Shown here: one piece after another, positions 1-11,882 of the stretch | Layout of the letters: each line of letters begins with the position of its first letter | Position numbering within the stretch: position 1 is the first letter of the stretch | NCBI GenBank assembly: GCA_022385805.1 | Contig: MU277755.1 | Span: 42,977-106,976 of the forward strand | Length of the DNA: 64,000 nucleotides | Direction: 5' to 3' | Source of the DNA: Pilatotrama ljubarskyi | Taxonomy: Eukaryota > Basidiomycota > Agaricomycetes > Polyporales > Polyporaceae | Notes under the pieces: model-generated | Databases searched by the model: none | Told to the model about the DNA's origin: nothing | Seen by the model: only the letters and a program-made list of their open reading frames with translations | Position numbers and translations under genes: made by a program

Positions 1-271
1 CGTGCTCCAGAGGGACGATTCCTCGGAAGATAGCTGCCCATGTATGCTCATAGTGAGAGATGTGATAGACCTGGGCTGTTACGAGCAAAGGACAGAGCGG
101 AGGGAAGAGGGCGAAGGCGGGGGAGGCAGCGAAGAAAGACTTATGAGGTAAGAGGTGTTGCGAGATAACGATCTCGATTACCCCTGTGATCAGCGACCGC
201 GTTTTCAATGGACGACTGCCAATTTCTCACCTTCGCCCTCTTCCCTTCCCCCACTTCCTCCTCCTCCCACC

Positions 272-3200
272 ATGAACGTCGCCGCCCTCCTCCGCAACGA
301 CGACCCCAACGACGACCCCCGCCGCCGCCAGCCACGTCACGAACAGGACCCTGGGCCTCCGCCCCCGCCCCAGCAGCCACACCATGCCCACCGTCCACCT
401 CATCATTCCCCGCCCCTTGACCGGCCTCGCGACCGCGACAGGGAGCGCGAGCGACCACCGCACGAGTTCTCCCACTACCCCCAGCAGCCTCCGCCACTGT
501 CCTACCGGCGATCGCCACCTCCCCAGTACGCGTCTCGCCCGCCGTCGCCCCCGCGTCACCAAGCATACCCCCCTCCGTCGTCCGACTACGCAGCCCAGTC
601 ACAGCGCCTGCATCACCTACCGCCACCGTCCTCCTTGTACTCGTCGGAGGCCTACGACTTAAGTCATCAGCAAAGGAGAGGAAACCCGGAGATGCACCAG
701 CACCCGCACGATCGCTTGGGTCCACCTGGTGAGCGTCATTCTTCTCTTGTTTCACTTTCGGGTCTTGTTCCCCTCGCCTGCGGTTCCGTCTCTTGAAGCG
801 AGAAGAGGACCCGTGCACCGTGCACCATCCCCCCCTGCTTCCCGGAGCACTCGTCGCCCAGAAGGGCCTGTAGGCGCCGTGGCCCAATGCTTCCACGCAC
901 ACAAAGACATCTGATGCCCTGCGCATCCACGAGTGATGTCGCATGCGGAGACGCTCATGATATTTCAGTGAATCGTCGACCAACCGCAGCCGTTTCCCCG
1001 GTTCGCACTGGTATTTCTTTCGCGGCGTCATGACCATGTCTGTACGGGCCGCCTCTTCCTGCTCTTCGAGGCGGTCCGGACGTCTGTTTTCGACTGCCTA
1101 CGCCGAAGCCGAGTTTGCGCATGGCAGGCTTCGGCCTGGTTTAGACTACTTCGGTCTGGCCTCTTTGGGGGACACGATCACATGCTTGACAGCTTCTGGG
1201 CTTCTTTGACCCTCAGATCGTCTCCCACTTTTCGTCTCCCAATTCTTGGTGCCTGTTCCGACAGTTGGAACTCATGTCCCCTTCTCAGGACCGCCAAACC
1301 AGCCTGTGCAAGCGCAACCATATGTTGTCGAGCATCGAAACCCGAGCTCGCTGCCACCCAAGTCCCAATCGCAGTCTCAGTCTCACCAACATTACCCTCA
1401 TGCCCACACGCATCCCAGTACGCCGTCGTCTGCCTACATGCACCCACCCTCTGGGCGTTCTCTACAGGCGTCTCCACCACTTGGCCATCACATACATGGC
1501 CCTGGACCCGGCAGTATCCCTGTCTTCCCCACCCAAGCAGGCCCAGGCATTCCACCGAGCGGACACTCTATGCACCCGCCACCTGGACCCCTCGGACCTC
1601 CTGGCTCATCTGCGCCGATGAGCCTACGCCTGGGAGAGCTGTCGCCGATGTACGGCATGCCCCCTGGTCCACCTCCACCCCATCATCCCCACCAGCAGCA
1701 CCAGCAACACCTTTCCAGCAGCAGCTCGCATCCCCACGAGCGACATCGTCCTCGCGGCAGCAGCGCGAGCAGCGTCGGTCCCGGTGGCCCTGGAGGCGCG
1801 TTCGACGTCAAGTCCAGCACGGCGTCGCCGGTGATGGCGAGCTTGCAGCGGCCGTATGACGACCGCGACGTGCGCGACGCCCGCGAGCGGGATGCCGGGC
1901 CGGGGATGCAGGGTAGACCCCGTGGACCGCATTCCAACTCCTCGGGTCCTGGGCTGGCTCTGGGGTCCTCGCTGCCATCAATGCCTCCGACCACTATTGG
2001 GCCCGCTCGCTCTCAGGACAGCGTGACGCACTTGCTCTCAGGCCCCGGACTCCATCCTAGCGCAGTGCCCAAGGATCGTGAGCGCGACAGAGGTATGGAC
2101 AGGGCTATGGAACGCGACAGGGATCGGCGAGGAAGTGGTGCTGGTGTGCAGGAGTCGCCGGGCTCGGCTCGGCGCGAACGCGATCAGCGGGACAGAGAAA
2201 GGGAAAGGGAGCGAGAGAGGCAGATGAAGGAACGCGAAAGGATGGAACGACACGCGCAGCGGGAACGCGAAGAACGTGCCCGGGAGATGCAGAGAGAACG
2301 AGAGAGGGAGAGCCAGAGGGAGGAGGACTTCAGGCGGCATGCTCAGCAGATGATGGGTCTCAACGCAGTCGAGCGAGAAGATCGCGAACGTGAGTACCTC
2401 CGGTCTCAGCAGATGCATGCGCAGAGTCTTGGCCACCCCAACATGCGCGTCCACCCCCAGCCCCAACCCCCACTTCAGACGATGGGCCCGCCACAAGGGG
2501 AGGTCTGGTCGCGGTTCGTACAGCCGCGGACCGGTCCGCCGATCGACGATGGCAGGTTGGTGCGAGATCGAGAGCAGGAGAGAGTGGTGGAGAGGAGACC
2601 TGGGTACGATGAAGCGAGGATGCAAGACCTTGAGTGGGAAGGGGAGAAAGTCGAGCGTGCGTCAGCGCGTGGCAGCAAGTCGCGGACCACCAACACGAAG
2701 GACCGCGAGGAGAAGGAGCGGACGAAGGCTACGCAGCGGGAAGAGCGCAAGGCGAGGGTGAGTGCGAGTCAACGGAAGAAGGAGCGCGTCGAGCGCGAGA
2801 AGGCTGAAATGGAGGCGCGGGAGAAGGAGCGGGAGAAGGCGCGCGAGCACGAGTTCAGGATACACGAGCACCAGCTCGCGTTGGCCAAGGAGGCGAAGTT
2901 TGAGGTCGCGGAGCGGGAGCGCGTCCAGCGCGAAATGCAGGAGATGGAGGCCATGCGGCACCGGCCTCGCGAGAGTCAAGGACCACCGCAGGGCGCGTCG
3001 CTCCCTCACCACCATCATCACCACCACCATCACCACCACCACCAGTACCCCCCACCGCCGAATCAGGCGTACCACGGTCCTCAGCCGCCAGTCCCACAGA
3101 GGTCGTCTTCGGGCAAGCAAGGTTCGGTGGCCACTCCTGGGATGGTCCCGTTGCCTGGTCCTGGCGACATACCACCTCAGTATGTGCAGGAACGCGATCC

Positions 3201-5238
3201 TCAGTTCAGGCAAGGCTCGTCCAAGAACGCTGGCCCGCCCTCGCTTTCGCAGATTGTCCCGGTCCCCCAACATCCGCCTCCGCCACACCTCATTAGTCAT
3301 CATCCCGTACACCACCCGCACCCGATAGGCCCTGGTCCTCACATCCGCCAACATCCTGGTGAATCATACGGACCAGGTGGACCAATGGGGTACCCTCCCC
3401 GTCGTCCCTCGCCACCGCCGTTCCATCCTGCCTCCGCTCCGCCAGTCGCCGCCTCCTTCGTGTTCCCGCGCTCTGCCACCCCGCCTCCGGCACTCGTCCT
3501 CCGCGTGCGCCATCTCGGGACGTTCGTCTACCCACGCACACCTTTCCCTTTCGTCGACTTCCCTGGACCTGTCGCCGAGACCGGCGCGCCGTCTGACCCG
3601 GTCGACATCCGCGCGACGATCTACATCCCCACGCGCTTCATCCCGCTCACACGGCCCACTCGGCCGCGCATATGGGGCGGAGGCCTCATCCCAGCGGTAC
3701 CCCCGCTCACGGGTGCGCAAAGGCAACTTGTGCAGCAGTTCAGCGGAGGCCATCCTGGCTACGGGCGTCCGGAGCCGCAAGAGATCCGGGACGGCCGCCG
3801 CGTGTACACGGACGATTCGGACTTGTTCCTGTGTGCGCTGCACTCGGGCTGGGTCTCGTGGAGCTCGGCGCGCCGTGCACGGAGAGAAGGCAAGGACCTC
3901 AAGCTGGAGGTACGCCTGTCGAGGGAAGCGCGGTATGTCGGAGGATTGGGCTCGCCGTTGCGCCAGAAGGACGTCGGGTTCGACGAGGAGATTGAGGCGG
4001 AGGACGATGGGAGCTCGTTGCTCAGCTCTGGATGGGGGAATAGTCACGACGGCTCTGGCGTCGAGATCTTGAAGGCTGAATTCGTTCCGGTACGTCTTCG
4101 CTCCTCTTTTCTGGTTCTTCATGCACCGCTCACCTTTCTCTTGCAGTCTGGCACCGCGCACTCGTTCGGCCTGCGTAATAGGTCTCAGCGGCTGCTGGAA
4201 TATGCCGAGCGGCGCTGTGCGCTAGGCTGCGCGCCTCGTTCTGGACGGAAGCGGAGGCGACTGCAATCGTTCCCGTTTGTGGACGTCTCGGAAGGCGCGC
4301 TGCAGCTGCGCATCGAACGGGCGGACGAGGAACTTAGTGCCACGCGTGTCATGGTCTTTGGCACCGACTCGAGCTGGCCTGAGATCGGGTATGTCCCATC
4401 GCGTCTGCTGCGGTTGAGTGCTGTATCTGATGTTCGAGCTCACAGCTTCAAGTACCACCCCGACGCCCTCAAAGAGGTCCTGTTCCCGCAGTCTGCCGCC
4501 GACTCCCGCCCGAGCAAGCGTCGCAAGCTCGGCACACCTGCAGAGAGTGCAGACTCAGAGCCGCCAACGGACGCTAGCGCCACCGAAGACGACATTTCGC
4601 AGCAGCGCGCTGTCGTCGTCGAGACGCTCTGGGAGAGCTTCCTCATCTCCCAGCGCGGGCAGATCCTGTCTGCGGACGGAGAGAGCGACAAGGAGAACGC
4701 CGCGGCTGACAGTGCGGATGGTGGGGCCGATGTTACTCCCGGTCGACGCTATGTCATCGCACTGCTCACCAACGCTGGCGGTACCGCTGGGAAGCGTCCG
4801 AAACCATCCAAGGTTCCGGACGCAGATGCGCCGGTCGGTACGGAGGCGCCCACCGTGAACGGCGTGCAGTCTAGTGACGGCGTCGGGGCAGCGCCAGTGG
4901 CAGCAGCTACGGCGAAAAGAAACGGCGTTGATGGAGTCTCCCTGTCTCGCAAGGCACCAGCGGATGCACCTGCAGACGCGTCCGTCGACGCAGGCGTAAG
5001 AAGCGCTTCCAAAGAAACTACGCCTGCGCTGTCAAAGGCCAGCGACGACGCGACGGACGTAACGGACGACAGCAATGGCCCTATTCAGATCCTGCATCGC
5101 GACCTCGGCGAGGAGAACTTCGAGTTCCTCCTGGACGGGATCAACATCCTAAGCACCGAGGTCTCGAACGGGATGCGCAAGGGCTGGAAGCTGGAGGCGC
5201 AGCAGTGGAAGTGGGTGCAGGTCGGCGTTTCGTCATGA
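272..5238 (+). CDS. rxt3: Rxt3, subunit of the Rpd3L histone deacetylase complex
   Basis: Three exons (272-728, 1265-4089, 4147-5238) join in phase to about 1457 residues. The ATG at 272 has a good context (CACC before it) and the protein opens MNVAALLRNDDPNDD. Residues about 895-1130 carry the Rxt3 domain, with blocks such as GTFVYPRTPFPFVDFPG and RRVYTDDSDLFLCALHSGW, the second being typical of fungal Rxt3. Rxt3 is a nuclear structural subunit of the large Rpd3/Sin3 deacetylase complex, which represses transcription. The N-terminal two thirds are low complexity: Pro/His-rich, then an Arg/Glu-rich probable coiled coil (nt 2160-2960) and a run of about twelve His (nt 3007-3042). Intron 1 is long (536 nt). 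Intron 2 is 57 nt, in frame and free of stops, so a naive translation keeps it. The family call is confident; the exact start is less so. Confidence 0.85.
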
Positions 5239-5548
5239 CGTGTAAGTGTTCTGGGACGGGTATGTAAATGTGTAGATGCTATCTGGTCAACCTTTGTATC
5301 GCTATCCGTATCGTTATTTTCCGGTAATGTGCATGCCCTGCTGGATTTGCCCCCTCCCCTTCCGCACCGCATTGACTTGTTCTTCGGTTGAGCGTGAAGG
5401 ACGTGGTTCTATTGCAGAGCTTGGATCCAGAGCAGCGGACTTGCTCGAGAGCGTTCGAGCGGTTTGTGCCGGATATGGTAAGGCTACGATGCCGCGTGTG
5501 GCGCTGTTTGACCGGAGCTGTGCGTAAGCTCTGCGGCAGCCTGCGGAT

Positions 5549-5628
5549 TGTCCTGCGCAGTCGATCACTGTCACTCGCAGGCTGTCCTGCGCAATGGACA
5601 TGTGCCCCGCAGACTGCGCCCCTATATA
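5549..5628 (+). promoter_or_regulatory. TATA box and paired 11-bp direct repeat upstream of the DUF7330-like gene
   Basis: TATATA at 5623-5628 lies about 70 bp before the ATG at 5697. Two exact copies of TGTCCTGCGCA (5549-5559 and 5583-5593) begin 34 bp apart just upstream. They could be paired activator sites, which is inference. Confidence 0.5.
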
Positions 5629-5696
5629 GCCCGGGCCCGAGTCCAAACCTTGGCTGCAATACCTTTCTCCTCCCTCCGTCCCAGCACACCGCCAAG

Positions 5697-6954
5697 ATGA
5701 TAATCCCTAACGCTGATCAGCCTTCGTCCTTGGACGAGAAGGCACCTTCTGTCCCATCCAAGGATCCTGCCGGGCCCGTAAGTACTTAGCTGCTCTTAGA
5801 CATGGCGATGGTTTTGATGGGCCTCCATACAGCCGTCTGGCATTGAGCAATTGCCTCCGCCGCCGCCATACTCTCCTGCGGCCGGTCCCAGCACCGCGCC
5901 TCCTCCGCCGCCACAGCGCCCGACCAGCTCGGTATTGCAGCCTCAGACTGCTCAGACAGTCAATCACTTCGAAGTGTTCTCCAAGCATAACTCCGTCAGC
6001 GGTAAGTACTCTATTTTGTACACGTGGCAATCCGAGCCCCAGCTCACACTTTCACAGGGACATATCTGGTTGATCCTCTACTGCCTACGCCAGCGGTCCG
6101 CAGCTCCCTCCGCAAAATCCGTAGGAAGCATAACAAATCTTGGGGCAACAGCTGCTCTAGCCCTGCGGACATCAACGCGTCCTTCCGCACCCGCCATGGC
6201 GCCATCAGCCTCGATATGGCCGTCGTAGCGGACTCTGGGAGATCGCTCCCTCCCGGCTCTGCGAAGGTGCCCGCCTGCGTTCTCGTGTCCACGCGCCACG
6301 GCCGCATCAACGTGAACCTGGTGAGCACGACCCGTCGCATGCGCAGCGGTACAGTACTGACTGGGGGCTCAGTTCGAGATCCAGCCCAACCGAAGCATCG
6401 ACCTGCAGGTGGAGTCCCGCCACGGCAGGATCGTGCTCTTCCTCCCGGCGACGTACGAGGGCCCGGTCATGTTCCAGACAAGGAGCGCGAGCTCCGTCAA
6501 CTTCCTGCCTGCCTTCGCGGCACGCGCGCGCACCCTCCGCGCCAGCGACCGCGAGACCCTCGTCGTCTGCACACTGCCCGACTCCCCGGACCAAGCTCCG
6601 AAGCCCGTGACGGCGCAGCCCGAGCGGGAGTCCACCGACCGTGTCCTCGTGCGCACGCGCCACGGTCGCATAACCATCGGAATCAGCGGTCTCGATAAGG
6701 TCGAGGAGAGCTCGACTGGGGGAAACCTCTTCCAGAAGCTGGGCGAGCTGATCGAGACAGGCGGGAAGGCTCTCGGGCAGTACGTCGAGGCCCAGGCCGC
6801 TGTGCTCGAGAAGAAGCTGACGGAGCGTAACGCGATGTATGGGCAGACCGTCCTACCTAAGCTACAGGAAAGGGCAGCGCTAGGACGACCCGGGGTGTGT
6901 GGGCAGACTCTTCTGGCTAAGCTGCCGGACAGGTCCGCGCTGGGGCGCAGTTGA
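5697..6954 (+). CDS. DUF7330-like protein, function unknown
   Basis: Four exons (5697-5777, 5833-6001, 6058-6320, 6373-6954) join in phase to about 364 residues, with standard GT-AG introns of 52-56 nt. A Pro-rich N-terminus precedes a beta-rich domain that opens SVSGTYLVDPLLP. The domain contains three copies of a basic RHGRI motif (TRHGRINV, SRHGRIVL, TRHGRITI). This resembles the fungal DUF7330 family, which has no known function. No signal peptide or membrane segment is evident. The C-terminus ends in two similar 20-residue units (GQTVLPKLQERAALGR and GQTLLAKLPDRSALGR), an apparent recent tandem duplication. The gene lies 458 bp downstream of Rxt3 on the same strand with its own TATA box. 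The gene structure is well supported; the family name is from memory and moderate. Confidence 0.7.
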
Positions 6955-7430
6955 AGATGCTCGGTACGAGGATTGCTCTCATGCCAAATTATGCCATTAT
7001 ATGCCATCTATTCCGTGCACATCATTCAGTGTACGATACATCTATGTGACTGCTTTGTATTACTATGTTTTCTCTCGGACTTGCGATCGACTAGTCTTTG
7101 TAACATCAGTATGCGGAACGTCATACTCGATAGTAATCTCTGAAGCAGAAGAAAATTCGACCGCGAGCGGATCAACGCTCATATCTGCTGTGCCGCAGTC
7201 CGACGTCCTGAAAGTGGACTTGAGAGAGATCCCGTCGCCCGGGAACAGCTTCTACGCAGACAGGGTGTGACCGTGAATTTCCTCATATTCAAACATCTAC
7301 GTAGTCCGGGAACAGTGCGCTATGTCTACTAGTAGCAGCTGTATCCCGGAAGTGTGCCTATCAATCGGCCCAATCCTGAAGAGCACGGTATTTCACCAAA
7401 GAAGAGACTCTTGACGTAACGAGCGTCGGT
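6955..7430. other. Convergent 3' intergenic stretch
   Basis: These 476 bp lie between two converging genes and are more AT-rich than the flanking exons. They presumably hold both 3' UTRs. I see no further gene. Confidence 0.5.
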
Positions 7431-9051
7431 CTACAGACGCCTCTTCACCATCTTGGGGGGAGCGGTGGGCGCAGCGGCAGCGGCCTGGACGGACTTGTTG
7501 AAGCGGCCCTTGCCATTGGCCTTCGCACCCTTGCCCTTCTTGGAGGACGCAGTTGAGGTCGCAGTGACCTGCGCCGCATCAGTCGCCGTCGCCGTGGCAG
7601 TCAAGTCCTGCGACGCGGTCGCAACTGCAGCACAAGGAGCATCAGCGTCAGCGGGGTCTCGAGCGGGCTCGCCCCGGAACGAGAGCGGAAGGAAGAGACG
7701 TACTGCCGCCGAGGAGCGAGTTGACGACGTCGGTCTGGAAGAAGCCGACGCCCGCGTTGCCGGCGTTGATGGACGTGAGCTGGCCGCTCTCGAGCTCCTT
7801 CGCGGCCTCGGCGTTGAACTGGTCCGTCAGCTGCTCGTCCTGGCCGTTCGCGCCGGCGTCGATCTCGTCCGACGCCATCAGGTCGAGCGCCTGCGCGATC
7901 GCCTCCTGCACGGCCTTCTTGAGGTCGACAGCGTCCTGGTCCGTCAGGGGCGCGTTCGTGGGCGTGGTGGAGTTGCCGCCGAGGAGAGCAGCGTCGTCGT
8001 GGCCGGCCATCGCGTCGATGGGGATGTCGATGGCCGTCCCAGTCGCCGTCTGAAATCAGAATGTCAGCGCCTCATCGTGAAAGTTGAATCCAAGAGGATG
8101 CATACCTTGAGCTCATCAATGAGCTGGGCGGTGAGCTTCTGGCGCTTCTCGAGCTCGGCGATCGCCTCCTCGCGCGCCTTCATGGTCGGGTAGAAGTGGC
8201 GGGAGAAGACCGTGGTCTTTCCGGTAGTCTTCTGCTTCTTGGCGGAGGTCTTGCCAGAGGACGTGGAGGCCGCGTTGCCAGCGCCAGAGCCGGCAGCACC
8301 AGTGGTCGTGGTGTCCTGTGCGACCGCGACGCAGCCGCCGAAGGGACCAGCGCCGTTGGCGAGCGAGCCCGAACCAGGGCCGCCGTTGTTGAAGCGGACG
8401 AGGCACGCCCCGCCCGCGCCCGTGCACTGGACGTCGTCCGGAATCTGCACAGTGATAGTGGAATTGGCAGGGCCGTTGCTGCATCACGCAAGGCATCATC
8501 AGCAACTGCGCTGACACAGAGGGTAAGGGAATGAGAATGCTTACTGGAGGATGCCGTTCACACCCGGGGGCTGGCTGAGGACGTCGAGCGGCTCCCAAGT
8601 CTTGCCGGTGGCGTCGGTGTTGATCTCAGCGGTGAAGGGTCCTCCGCCGTCGGCGTTGACCTGGAACATGCCAAAGGTGATCGTGCCGTTGGCGGGGATG
8701 GTCGGGAGACCGCCGAACGCCTCAGAGACCGTCTCGATGGACGAGGGGATGTCGACGGAGCCGGCGAGCAGGGTGGCGCCGCACGGGTCGTCCTTCATGT
8801 TCTTGAGCACGGGCGTGTCAAGCTGGAACGGCTGCTCAGTGGTACCACCGCGAGGGACCTCGCCATTGAACGCTGTAGAATATCCTTTGTCAGTCCACTG
8901 CTCGAGTGGAGATGTCAAGAAATGTGTACTCACTAACACCGAGACCAAGGCCGCTTATGCCATTTGCGCCTTCGACAAAGTTAATGAACGCATGTCCGTA
9001 GGCGGACGATGCTGCGAGCGAGAGGAAAGCGATGCTCTTGAGCATGGACAT
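7431..9051 (-). CDS. Egh16/Gas1-like (DUF3129) secreted protein
   Basis: Five exons (9051-8934, 8872-8545, 8478-8106, 8049-7704, 7624-7431) join in phase to 452 residues. The first 20 residues form a signal peptide ending at AYG, and the mature part starts HAFINFVEGANG, matching the family's usual His-initial N-terminus. Further family blocks are PFQLDTPVL, DPCGATL, FQVNADGGGPF, the cysteine pair in VQCTGAGGACLVRF, and GPFGGCVAV. The family is known from appressorium-stage proteins of plant-pathogenic ascomycetes and also occurs in saprotrophs; the biochemical role is unknown. The second half, from about residue 190, is unusual: Ala/Thr/Lys-rich, with a helical acidic stretch and a basic GKGAKANGKGR-type tail. 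A potential dibasic site (KRRL) ends the protein. The family call is confident. Confidence 0.82.
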
Positions 9052-9266
9052 GGTGAAGCGAGGCAATAAAGATAGAGCAAAAGGCGGGTTGAACGAGCGA
9101 GCTTGGCGAACAGGTACGAGGGCAAGGAAAGTGGGCGGACCGGCCGAAGACGAGGCACAAAGGGGTGAAGAAGGTGAAGAAGAGGAAGAAAACACGGGAA
9201 GCCCAGCTACCAGAACTGTAGAGGAATGGATGGGAATGGGGACCGGTAGACTGAGAGGGAGGCCTC

Positions 9267-9271
9267 TTATA
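9267..9271 (-). promoter_or_regulatory. TATA box of the Egh16-like gene
   Basis: TATAA on the minus strand lies about 216 bp before the ATG at 9051. This allows a 5' leader of roughly 180 nt. It is the only good TATA box in the upstream stretch. Confidence 0.4.
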
Positions 9272-9299
9272 AGCACAGTGCGTCGTGCGCCAAGCTTCC

Positions 9300-10715
9300 C
9301 ATCGCACAGTCTGGACGACGTTCGCAAGCATGTTCTGTTGTTCCGGTCTTCGTGCTCCTCCTCCTCATGGATACGGCGGCGGGCGGACTGAGCTCGAGAG
9401 CGTCGTTAGGAAACGCTCGAGACGCCGGACAGCGCAGCCGACGGCCGGCAGAGGCTGCAAGTGGTGTTGTACTACAACATCACTGGTGGCCTGTAGTCAT
9501 CCTCGATGCGCTGGGTCAGTATGTCCATGTTTGCGCGCGTTAGTCGGTGGCAACGGAGCAGTTCAGCATTTGCAGAGATGGCTCTTGTACCTGCGCAGGA
9601 TGAGAAGGCTCCGTGACTTGCCAGCTGCGTTTACACCGATGACTTCAGGATCGGATCGAAGCCTTGGCCAGACCGCCAGCCATGATATATCTGTTTACCG
9701 GGATGGAGGGCGATCAGCCGGCGCAACTGAATTTCCATCGAACGCACCCACGAAGGGCTCGACGCGGCCCGCTGGCGGATGGATGACATCGGTGGCAGCC
9801 CGAGCGCAACGAGTCCGAGCCTCGCAAAGTCAAGCGTGCTACCAAAACTACATCGGAAGAATCCCGCAGGACTTCATCAGCCATCAGCCTCCCACATTGC
9901 TGCCAAGGATAGAGTCCCTCAGAAATTGCTGGATACGGGGAGCGACGATAGCTGCGGCCTGTTGTCGGACTGCAGACAGGTCCAAGATGTCTAGAGCAGC
10001 GCGCGTCATCACCCATGTACAGCCCACTGGCATGGTATTGACCGCGGTACAGTTTACAAGACACAGCCGGGTTTCGGTAACGGTAGGAGGCCATGCTGAG
10101 TGGGTCTTTGGGAGAGAACGAAATGGATACAGGACCGCAGACGGTGTGGCCAGTGGTTCTGCAGCAAGTGGGACCTGATGGCGTCCACGGTGAAGGTTGC
10201 CTGGCCGTCCTGCCTTCCACGCAAGGATAGGGAGATCAAAGAAGGCCATCAGCCGAAGGCTTGGCTCTACACACTCTGCCAACGAGATGTCAATACGCGC
10301 AGGGCCAAGAGTTGCATATTGAATATGGAGAGCCATTTGATTTTGTCGCATCAGTAGATTTCGCAGGGTTGGCAGGACGCTTAGGCAGCATTCGATGTCG
10401 ACCCCAAGTGAGCGGTGACGCACTGCAGATAGTTGATCATCCTTGGTCTACGGTAGCTTTGACCAGTGCTCGAAGTCTACTGAACGATGAGCTAGTCGCA
10501 GGACGATGTAAAGTGCGAGGGAGACGCGGGAACTTGAAGTTGTGTGCAGGACGAATCGGCTCTATGTACTACCTTACAGTAGCGCCTGGAGTAGTTACCG
10601 GTGCCACGTGCCATCACCTGGGATCCGGGCCGGACACTCCGCTCGCAAAGTCGATCGCGGATGTCGTCAATCCGGCGCAGCGGGCGCTAAACAACTCTAC
10701 TTGTTCTTGACCTCC
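9300..10715. other. Intergenic region, no supported gene
   Basis: These 1.4 kb lie between the divergent Egh16-like and POLD4 genes. Several open frames of 80-300 codons exist on both strands. None shows a recognisable domain, plausible splicing or coding-like composition. Confidence 0.5.
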
Positions 10716-11492
10716 ATGCCTCCTCGAAAGTCATCCTCTACCGTTCCTGCTACCTTGAAGCAAGGGAAGCTCTCGTTTTCAGCGAAGCGCAACTCCTCTT
10801 TTACTGCTACTGGAAAGCAGTCAAAGCCCGCGACCAAGAAATCTATCTCTCGGACGTCCTCCAGCCCCACTGCCGAACCCATCGACATCTCGTCGGACAG
10901 CGAAAACGACAGGTCCTTCGACGATGAGCCTATTGTGCCTGCTCAGAAGAAGCGCCGCCTGAACCCCGCACGTAGTGCGGCTGCGCAGAAGGCAGAGAAA
11001 CCGGAGACCGCGGCAGAGCCTGAGCCGCAGAGGGAGAAGCTGAACCTCTCCGACAAGCGATGGAGGAAGCAATTCGGCATTGCTCATGGGAAGATGGGAA
11101 ATATAGAGCCTGGTGAGCTTTTCGTGCAGTGCCCACGGCTAAGTCGGCTGCTGAGCATGGTTTTGCAGTGCATGCGCAGGGACAGTCGATGGTGCACCAT
11201 ATTCTCCGGGTGTTCGACCTGTGAGTGCTCCCCCTCTTTGATTCTATTGGACGTGTGCTGAACCTGTTGCGTCAAGGTCCTATGAATATGGTCCCTGCGT
11301 AGGCATTTCTCGGCTTGACCGCTGGGAGAGGGCGGAGGCCCTCGGGCTCAACCCGCCGCCGGAGGTTCGTCTATATGCGCTCCATCAGGTTGCTCAGAGG
11401 TCTGACGCGCGTAGGTCAAGGAGATATTAATGACCCAGGAAGGCAGCACAGACGAACAGTTCTCGCAGTCGGTCTTTCATGGAGAGGTTTGA
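10716..11492 (+). CDS. POLD4: DNA polymerase delta subunit 4 (POLD4/Cdm1)
   Basis: Four exons (10716-11112, 11169-11220, 11277-11364, 11415-11492) join in phase to 204 residues. The C-terminal half has the subunit 4 signature: HILRVFDLSYEYGPCVG, ISRLDRWERAEALGLNPPP, then EVKEILMTQEG. The small subunit stabilises polymerase delta at the replication fork and contacts PCNA. The N-terminus is basic and Ser-rich, with a degenerate PCNA-binding-like motif (KQGKLSF) at residues 15-21. The last intron has an atypical donor, GTTCGT, but a good branch sequence (CTGAC). Splicing it is needed to give the conserved C-terminus; without it the frame stops within about 25 codons. Confidence 0.85.
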
Positions 11493-11882
11493 AGCTTACA
11501 GCCAGCCGCTATATAGGCCGTTTCACCTTCACTCTCCGTTTTGTTGCTTTCGTATGCTTTGCTGATCACATGGACTGTATGAGTACTTTTGTAGTTTGTA
11601 GTGTGCTGTATCAGTAGAATTGATGGTCATAATGTATGGTTGCCTTCGCTGGCGCTGTGCAGGTGTTGCTCACACGCGCTGCGTCCCTTGTCCTCGGTCC
11701 CTCGGTCGGAGCTCGAAGGCACATAGCATCGCTCAGTATGGTCGTCCTATAGCTACCAGGTCGCTCCTACTTATAGCAACCCACGGCATCCAACCCAATC
11801 CTCGACCAGCTAGAATGGACGCCCCGTATGCATCGTACAACGCCGCCAAGGCAAACAACACACCACCCTGGTAGCAACCAAC
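11493..11882. other. Convergent 3' intergenic stretch
   Basis: These 390 bp separate the 3' ends of POLD4 (+) and Nto1 (-). I see only UTR-like sequence. Confidence 0.5.

Noticed and set aside
3364..4161. Open frame of 265 codons antisense to Rxt3
   Set aside because: Arg-rich shadow of a conserved coding exon; no domain, and the sense frame is clearly the gene.
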